A model generated the notes under the pieces. It had not been told where the DNA came from and ran no database searches. It saw only the letters and a list, made by a program, of their open reading frames with translations. Both the position numbers and the translations under genes were made by a program. Shown here in pieces: positions 57,269 to 64,000 of a DNA stretch of 64,000 nucleotides (the stretch's first letter is position 1; each line of letters starts with the position of its first letter). The stretch spans positions 1,416,001 to 1,480,000 of the forward strand of contig JAFFJZ010000017.1 of NCBI GenBank assembly GCA_018340375.1, written 5' to 3'. This DNA comes from Gonatopus flavifemur. Its lineage: Eukaryota; Arthropoda; Insecta; Hymenoptera; Dryinidae.

Positions 57269-59307
57269 CAGGGTGTCCCATTTTAATCTGTCACTTAGAA
57301 TATCTCGAAAACGAATAGATTCAGAAGAAAATGTTCCGGGAAAAAAATGTAAGAATCTGAGGGGGACATCCGATGGTGAACTTGGCTTTGACCTCAGATC
57401 CCACTTTCAAGGTCATTCTGAGGTCAACTCATGTTTTTTAAATGGAATCCCCTCTTTTTACTACCGGTTTAGATTTTACGCTGAAAACCGAGGAACTTTT
57501 GTTTCAAACGTTTCTCCGAAATCCTCGTAGATGGCGCTCTAATTGATGAGCAAATGAGAATTCTTAAACCCTCGGATTGTATTCTGTTCAACATGATGCT
57601 GAACTCTTGAGTGTTTCTCATCTCCTGGAACTTGCCGTCGGTTGTGTTTTGTTTTGGTTTTGTTCTTGGAAATTTTTATTGTTTTGATTCACGTGTGAAT
57701 ACCTTGGCAATTGAGCATTCCCAAACCGCTCAGTTCTCTGTTATCATTTGGAGGAAACACATTTCTAAATATCATGTCCGATTACGCGCCAAACGATATT
57801 GTTGACGTTTCGTTGTGTCTCGGTGAAGCGCGGGGGAATTATGTTGAAGCTGTGAGAACGTTTCAACGTCGTTTTCCGGATGAGAGGTGTCCGAATCGCA
57901 TTACGATCCGATTTCTTGAACAACGTGCTCGTCAAGGTCTCCTCAAACGACAGAGGAACAAGAAAGTTTATGCGGATGACAATGATCCTGATGTTACATC
58001 GCTGGCTGTGCTTGCATCCATATCAGTCTTCGGGAGATTGAGAGAATCACCGAGATTCCTCGATCCACAGCTCAGCGTGTCTTGAAATCGTTGGATTATC
58101 ATCCGTACCATATCACTTTGGTGCAATCTCTAACAGCTGAGGATTTCATAACAAGATTGAAATTCTGCACGTGGGCCCAACGGAGAATTGAAGGAGATCC
58201 TACTTTCTCTCATCACGTTATGTTCTCTGATGAGGCAATATTTCACAATGTTGGAATTCTCAATAGGCACAATTGCCATTATTGGAGTGCTCAGAATCCT
58301 TACTGGGTCCGTACAATTAATCATCAACACCGTTGGAGTGTGAAGGTTTGGTGCGGAATTGTAGATTCCAGGATCATAGGGCTGTATTTTTTCGAAGGAA
58401 ACCTGACTGGCGCGGAGTATCTTCGTTTTTTGCATTTTGAACTCCCTGCTCTTATGGAAGACGTGAGATCAAGGATGTGGTTCCAACAGGATGAAGCACC
58501 TCCTCATTACATGCGAATTGTTCGAAAATTTTTGGACGAGAAGTTTCCCAGAAGGTGGATTGGCCGTGGAAGAGCTGTGCGATGACCACCTAGGTCGCCA
58601 GATCTGACGTCGCCTGATTTTTTCTTGTGGGGTTACATGAAAAATGTTGTAGTCCGTGAACCTCCAACAACACGCGATGACATGAAAGATGGAATAAGAA
58701 GAGCATGCACAGCAATAACACCTGCTACGTTGCAAGCAACTGTAGAAAACTTTCATAAAAGAATTGCGCTTTGTCAGAGGCAAAACGACGCTCATTTTGA
58801 ACATCTTTTGAATGCCCAATGCGTCGCCGAAGATACACCTCCAGTTCAGACAATCGGCCTTTTTCAGGGCCACAATGATGTGTCAAGTCCGATCGCGCCA
58901 CCTCCTCGTGGTGCATATTGGGTGACGCTGATGCCGACGGCAATTTCCGGGAGATGAGAAACACTCAAGAGTTGAGCATTATGTTAGACAGAATACAATC
59001 CGAGGGTTTGAGAATTCTCATTTTCTCATCAATTGGAGCGCCATCTATGGGGATTTCGAAGAAACGTTTGAGACAAAAGTTCCTTGGTTTTTAGCGTAGA
59101 ATCTAAACCGGTGGTGGAGAATAGGGGATTCCGTTTAAAAAACATGAGTTGACCTCAGAATCACCTGAAGAGTGGGATCCGAGGTCAAAGCCAAGTTCAC
59201 CATCGGATGTCCCCCTCAGATTCTTACATTTTTTTCCCGGAGCATTTTCTTCTGAATCTGTTCGTTTTCGAGATATCCTGAGTGACAGATTAGAATTGGA
59301 CACCCTG
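57269..59307 (+). mobile_element. Tc1/mariner-superfamily element with D,D41D spacing and ~370-bp TIRs
   Basis: CAGGGTGTCC at 57269 and its inverted copy ending at 59307 are flanked by TA (57267-57268 and 59308-59309). The arms match for about 370 bp (57269-~57636 and ~58944-59307). The total is 2039 bp with one transposase gene on the plus strand. Confidence 0.94.
57773..58957 (+). pseudogene. D,D41D transposase with one frameshift and one stop
   Basis: The N-terminus from ATG 57773 (MSDYAPNDIVDVSLCLGEAR, then NYVEAVRTFQRRFPDERCP) resembles the HTH domain annotated DUF4817. Near 58015-58025 the frame must shift to read SLREIERITEIPRSTAQRV and KSLDYHPYHI. The core is FSDEAIFHN, then WFQQDEAPPHY, then SPDLTSPDFFLWGYM, with 41 residues between the last two Asp, including a TGA at ~58583 in RAVR*PPRSPD where Trp is usual. 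The protein ends after NFHKRIALCQ. The spacing matches the rosa-type D,D41D group of the superfamily. Confidence 0.9.
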
Positions 59308-59429
59308 TATATGGGGCATTCTTCGTCAGATCAGCCACCCCCCCTGCGCATTCCAATTTTTGAGATGAAAAATGTTTGATGGGCTTAAAATTTTAGTTGA
59401 AGTGTCTACTTTTCAATGCCGTATGGTAC

Positions 59430-60460
59430 TTTTCGAACATGGCGAATGAATCAACCAATATGGCGGTGGAAACGAGAAGGGAACGTGATAATGATGATCA
59501 AAACCGGTCATAAAACTATGATACACGGGGGTTGGATGATTCTGTGGATTGGAACATGCAATTCGAGTATCTCGGATTAATTGCATCCAGTTGGAATATT
59601 GGAATTGCAAATGGTGGATCCAATATGGCGGCCGGAATTTCAGAATCACTCCGAATTTCCTGAGACGTGAGGGAAGGGGGTTTTTGAGGTCGCTGATGAC
59701 GAATCTGAACTCAGATTCCCGGAATTACAAATGGTGAATCTAATATGGCGGTCAGGAAATTTCTAATTCACTTCAATTTGTGGAAACATGACCGTCCTGA
59801 GGGTTTCTTGGTCGCTGATCACGAATCCGGACTCAGATTCCCGAAATTGCGAATGTCGAATCCAATATGGCGGCCAGAATTTCGGAATCACTCCAAATTC
59901 CTTGAAACATGGGGGCAAGGAGTTTTTCGGGTCGCTCGTGATGAATCTGAACTCATATTTCCGGGATTACGAAAAGAGAATCAAATATGGAGGTCGGAAA
60001 AAATCTAATTCGCTTCAATTCATGGAAACATCAACATTCTGAGGGTTTTGTGGTCGCCGATCACGAATCCGGACTCAGATTCCCGGAATTGCAAATGGCC
60101 GATCTAATATGTCGGTCGGAAAAATTCTAAATCTCTTGAATTTGTAAAAACATTGTCATACTGGGGTTTTTGGGTTCGCTGATCACAAATCCGGACTCAG
60201 ATTTCCAGAATTGCGAATGACGAATCCAATATGGCGATCGGAAGAATTCAAAGTCTCCTAAATTTGTGAAAGCATTGCCATACTGAGGTTTTTGAAGTCG
60301 CTGATCAAGAATCCGGACTCAGATTTCTGAAATTACGAATGGTAAATCGAATATGGCGTTAGGAGAAATTGAAAATGAGGGGAATTTGAGAGGGGATTGT
60401 CGTACGGGAGTCTGAAGGATCGCCGATACATATTCGAACCCAGATTTCCGGAATTATGAA
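59430..60460 (+). repeat. Minisatellite array, ~120-bp units
   Basis: About seven to eight degenerate units contain GTCGCTGATCACGAATCCGG, ACTCAGATTCCCGGAATT and AATCCAATATGGCGGCC-like phrases. Frames crossing it (59549-60042) are repeat artefacts. The unit is shared with 36840-37290 and 62240-62720. Confidence 0.85.
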
Positions 60461-60884
60461 TGGAAGATTCAATGTGAAAATTCATGACGGTCTGGATAGG
60501 AGAAATCATCCGCCCTCTGAAGTAAACCTTCGTTCAGAAAAACTTCTGGTCGTCGATTACGAAATTGAGGTCACAATTCTAAAATCGGAATGGACGCATC
60601 ACGTACAATTATCGACAAAGACATTCAATATGATGGGAACAAATATCATACTCATTTCAGGAATTATTTGGGGACTGGTCACACAAACCCACGAACTTCC
60701 GATGGACTCCATTCCAATAAAACTCCTTGCGAATCTTCTCTGACCCCAACCATGAATACTGCTGGTTTTCAGCTTGTGGATCTGTGTATTCAGGCTCCAA
60801 ACTGTCGGCATTAGCATAACCCAATATGCACCACGAGGAGGTGCGATCAGACTTTGCACTTCGAATGGCCCTGAAAAGGGCCGA

Positions 60885-61700
60885 TTATTGTAACATCTCT
60901 CCCAATTGACAATTGTCCAACTCAACGTAAGTACCTCGAGGTTGTCCATTTGGCCACCACACTCTGTTCCTATCATCATTCGAGTACCTCTTGATGAGCA
61001 CTTCATTATTGGATCCTACCACAAAACCGTGGTTCTTGGGAATCTCAGGTACAGGTTGGGCATTCTCGAATCGTTTGTTGAGTTTCCGTCTCATCTTCTC
61101 GTGATATGTTTTATCATAGTACATGATGCCTATGGTTTCAAAATTACTCTCCGCCCAACTGTAGAGTTTTTGAGGCGTCAATATGGCATTTTGAAGTTTG
61201 GCAGTTGGACTCAATCTAAATGCTTCTCTCTTGAATGTGGCACCAATCCCGTCGCAAGCACCTTTACCGTGAGCAGTTGCGCTGTAATGCCATTCAGCGT
61301 CAATACTGGAGTCTTCTTCGTGCTGAATCAAGTTCGCGATTTGAAATTCAATTTTTGAAATGCTGCTTCGCTCCGTCACTGGTATGAATAATCTTGTTCA
61401 CTTTTTCCACATTTCGTTGGATTTGGGAAATTACAAAGTCTGAATAGCATAAACAGTGGAGGTGTCGTGTATCAAACTTTTAGATAAGAAAATAAAACTC
61501 TTGTGCCCAACAACAGGTCCTTCCTTATGATGATAAACGGCAGGAAATACGGTGCATCGATCGTTGTTGAAATGGAATGCTTGTGAAGCATCCTGGCAAA
61601 CACACGCGTGGTTTTCTGGGGAATCAAACGTCACCAGGACTTCGCCATCGCACAGTGGGGCCAAATGCCAAAAAGCTGGCCAAAACCCCAAAAATGAAGT
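60885..61700 (-). pseudogene. Second copy of the unplaced transposase-like gene, partial
   Basis: Reading downward from ~61700: LVTFDSPENHACVCQDASQA, then FHFNN, then IIHTSDGAKQHFKN, a frameshift near 61347, then EWHYSATAHGKGACDGIGAT, ILTPQKLYSWAESNF, PKNHGFVVGSN and TYVELDNCQLGEMLQ before the stop at ~60885. Each block lines up with the gene at 602-3280: the spaced D and EN of TCDFAEN, SDGA.QHFKN, HGKG.CDGIG and the LY/FYAWA.NF helix. The upstream half is missing or unreadable. No long TIRs were recognised; minisatellite DNA lies on both sides. Confidence 0.8.
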
Positions 61701-61879
61701 TTGTAGTTGGGGATATTTGACCCTTGGGATGAGTAAGGTGATGTCCCAAGTATTGGAATTCTGATATAAGAAGATCTGAGCCCCTCCCCCTGCCCTTGTG
61801 TACCAGTTGCAAAATACCCTCCTTGAAGTATAATCCGCGTGATTGAAAGACAGTAAAATAACGAGCATGTTCAAAAAGA

Positions 61880-62230
61880 CGCTGTGTCACGAAAAATGAA
61901 CCGATTTAACCTTTTCAAATTGGAGTCTATTACTAAAACTATGTAGAATACACTAAGAATGAAGAGAATATCAATTTGATGAGTGGAAAATACTGACAGA
62001 GCAATGATTGGATGTAATTTCTATAACTATAAATGAGAAAATGTGTTTGGTTTTTGAAGGAATAGTAGAGAATTACGCAAAATTACGTGGTTTAACTTAT
62101 TGGAGGTGGTAGATGGGACTCTCACCTAAACATCAGAAAAAAAAACGGCTGCCCATGTCTGCCCCTAAGCAATTCCGCCATGTTTTTGTGCAGGAAATCA
62201 CAAAAAATTAGACGGAGTGATGAGGAGTCC
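61880..62230. other. No gene recognised
   Basis: AT-rich spacer between the partial transposase-like gene and the second minisatellite; no repeats noted. Confidence 0.5.
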
Positions 62231-62239
62231 TCAGATCCG

Positions 62240-62720
62240 TCTGAAACTTGATATGCAGAAGTTTGTGAGGTCGCTGATTATGAATCCGTTGTCTTCATTC
62301 CGGAATTCAAAATGGCGGATCCAATATGGCGGACGAAAATTGAAAGAAATCATCGGATTTTCTTCAAATTCGTGACCCAGGGGTTTCTGAGGTCGCTGAT
62401 TACGAATCCGTTGTTTGAATTTCAAAATTCAAAATGGCGGATCCAATATGGCGGATGAAAATTGAAAAAATCATCGGATTGCCTTCAAACTCGGTACCCT
62501 GAGGTTTTTAAGGTCGCTGATTCCGAATCCGGTGTCTGAATTTCGGAATTCAGAATGGCAGATCCAGTTTGGCAGGAAAAAATTGAAAAAATCATCAGAT
62601 TTCCTTCAAACTCGGTATCCAGGGTTTTGTGGGGTCATTGATTACGAATCAGTTGTCAAATTCCAAGAATCAAAGATAGCGTATCTAATATGGTGGACAC
62701 AAAACTCAGAATTCAGTAGA
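62240..62720 (+). repeat. Minisatellite array, four ~115-bp units
   Basis: GAGGTCGCTGATTACGAATC and AATGGCGGATCCAATATGGC recur near 62265, 62390, 62510 and 62635, with decreasing fidelity to the right. Same unit family as 59430-60460. Confidence 0.88.
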
Positions 62721-63369
62721 TTCGCTTTGAATTTTATCTCAACGTTAGTATGTGTTTTATTTCCAGTGTACATTTGCTGCACGAGGAAAACTGTATGAGA
62801 TTGATTACCATTCGTTTTTCTTCTCATCGCGGGCTTAGGGTACACAAAAGCCAGAAATCATTGATATTTAGGAAGATGATGGACCATTGAGAGAAAAACA
62901 GTATTGCTGGAGAATATTCGTAGTGAATTTACTATGAGTTGATGAATCCACTATGGGAAATGACAATAAAACTACCAACATTTAGTATTATTACTACGAA
63001 TTTTTGGTAACTTCACTGCTAACATTCTTCAGCGATGCTCTTTTTCCCTGAAGTAACCGTCATTTTCCTCAATGTTTATAAATGTTATTCAAGTATTGAT
63101 ATCTCTTTTCTTTTCGTGAACTGAATCATGACTCGCGATTTGGTGATCGTTCTTATGTTAACCTATCGTTTCCATGGCAACGTAAATAGTTGGTTGTAAT
63201 CGGTCTGATTTCAAATGGTGCTTATCACAATTGTGCAATAGCTGTCACTGAATTCTTACTCTCGCTAGTAATCGTTACCGTGAACTTTTCTCCGCGTGCA
63301 AGTTTGGAGCTTGGTGAATATTTTTCGTTTTTTAAAATCATTCAATCTTAACATACAATTCCAAATGAG

Positions 63370-64000
63370 ATGGATTCCGCTGCCATAGGTGAGTGTTTCA
63401 ACAACCTATATTTTCTTAGTAGTTTAATTTGAACAGTTGACTGCAAAAAAACTTAGCTTATGAGGGGCGAATCCAACCCAAGAAGATTAGGAAAATTTTT
63501 AGAAACACATTGGGTTTCTGTAGCGAATTTTATCGAATTCTACAACGTTTGTAGATTTCAAAGATGATTCAATATCTATGACTCGGAGAGAGATGTACAA
63601 TATTTTAAGGAGCAGTCCTCTACCTACGTTGGATGAAAAGTTCACTTCCCTTCAAGGAAAAATCATCGAGATCACGTGTTGTCCGGATAACAAAACTACA
63701 GAGATCTCTAACCTTTTATCTACTCTTAAATGTGTATTTAAAAAGAGATGGGGATCTTCTCAAAGGACCGAAGAACGATTTCTTAAAAATAATGAAGAAT
63801 GGTTCAAACAAGAGGTAGTGTTTTGTACTTTCAGGAATCCCCATTCTGTAACTGTTCACACGCAAGTGGGAAGACCTCTCGTTGAATTCAACGAATGTTC
63901 AGAAAGAACGAAACGTAGGAAAACAGAGAATATCAGAGTAAATACTCCTATCTCAGAGCTGTCTTACGCCACACAAATGTGTTTGAGAGCGTCTGGACAG
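63370..64000 (+). CDS. Unrecognised spliced gene, 5' part, open to the window edge
   Basis: ATG 63370 begins MDSAAI and meets a strong GTGAGT donor after one base of the next codon (exon end 63388). Joining to the acceptor TTTGTAG at 63548-63554 gives D-FKDDSISMTRREMYNI, and then an uninterrupted frame to 64000 (about 149 codons). It includes LPTLDEKFTSLQGKIIEI, CCPDNKTTE, LKCVFKKRWGSSQRTEERF, VGRPLVEFNECSERTKRRK and LSYATQMCLRASG. A nearer upstream ATG (63365) is closed after seven codons. A Lys/Arg-rich TKRRK could be a nuclear signal. From memory it resembles an uncharacterised, often multicopy arthropod protein family, so it may be another mobile-element gene rather than a host gene. I assign no function. 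Confidence 0.7.

Overview
The window is animal nuclear DNA, almost certainly from an insect. It is AT-rich, has spliced genes with GT..AG introns, and carries several Tc1/mariner lineages, a pogo-like element, PIF/Harbinger, BEL/Pao, RTE-type and R2-like retroelements and many short inverted-repeat elements (MITEs). I cannot fix the order or species. Only two loci look like possible host genes. One is a chymotrypsin-fold serine protease (exons at 31174-31499, 31564-31821 and 44274-44423) whose last intron is about 12.45 kb. The other is the start of an unrecognised spliced gene at 63370-64000 that runs off the window. A TATA/Inr transcription unit at 5193-6670 holds a coding tract broken over three frames.

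Layout. 1-5036: a DNA-transposon-like unit with ~380-bp terminal inverted repeats (TIRs). It encloses a decayed two-exon gene for a transposase-like protein I cannot place in a named superfamily. An RTE-type LINE fragment sits in the right TIR with an exact 11-bp target-site duplication (TSD). 5040-6670: the promoter-driven orphan unit. 6900-12400: remains of a PIF/Harbinger element (MADF-like pieces on +, transposase exons on -), hit by a mariner and a MITE. 12730-16945: a pair of ~250-bp direct repeats around BEL/Pao pol remains, with an R2-like reverse transcriptase piece butted against it. 19574-22513: a complete pogo-type element interrupted by a 227-bp palindrome. 23924-29219: a 5.3-kb foldback element with ~280-bp tandem units around a 2.5-kb palindromic core. 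29470-30041: three small MITEs, two of them touching. 31174-44423: the serine protease. Its long intron holds an intact-TIR mariner, then a relic mariner split by a TIR element that itself contains a second copy of the first mariner, then hAT-like and pogo-like MITEs and a 1286-bp Mos1-type mariner.

44500-57268: more MITEs, a GC-richer unclassified block with a second RTE fragment, a full-length mariner with an open transposase frame (48753-50043), a foldback element, a decayed coding region and a Ulp1-type protease relic. 57269-59307: a mariner-like element with D,D41D spacing and ~370-bp TIRs. 59430-62720: minisatellite arrays around a second copy of the unplaced transposase-like gene seen at the left edge.

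The genes do not form an operon or pathway. The window is a record of nested transposition. In several places the order of events can be read from TSDs, empty sites or restored reading frames. The most promising undescribed item is the transposase-like family shared by the two ends of the window, one copy of which lies inside long TIRs. The 5.3-kb foldback element comes next.
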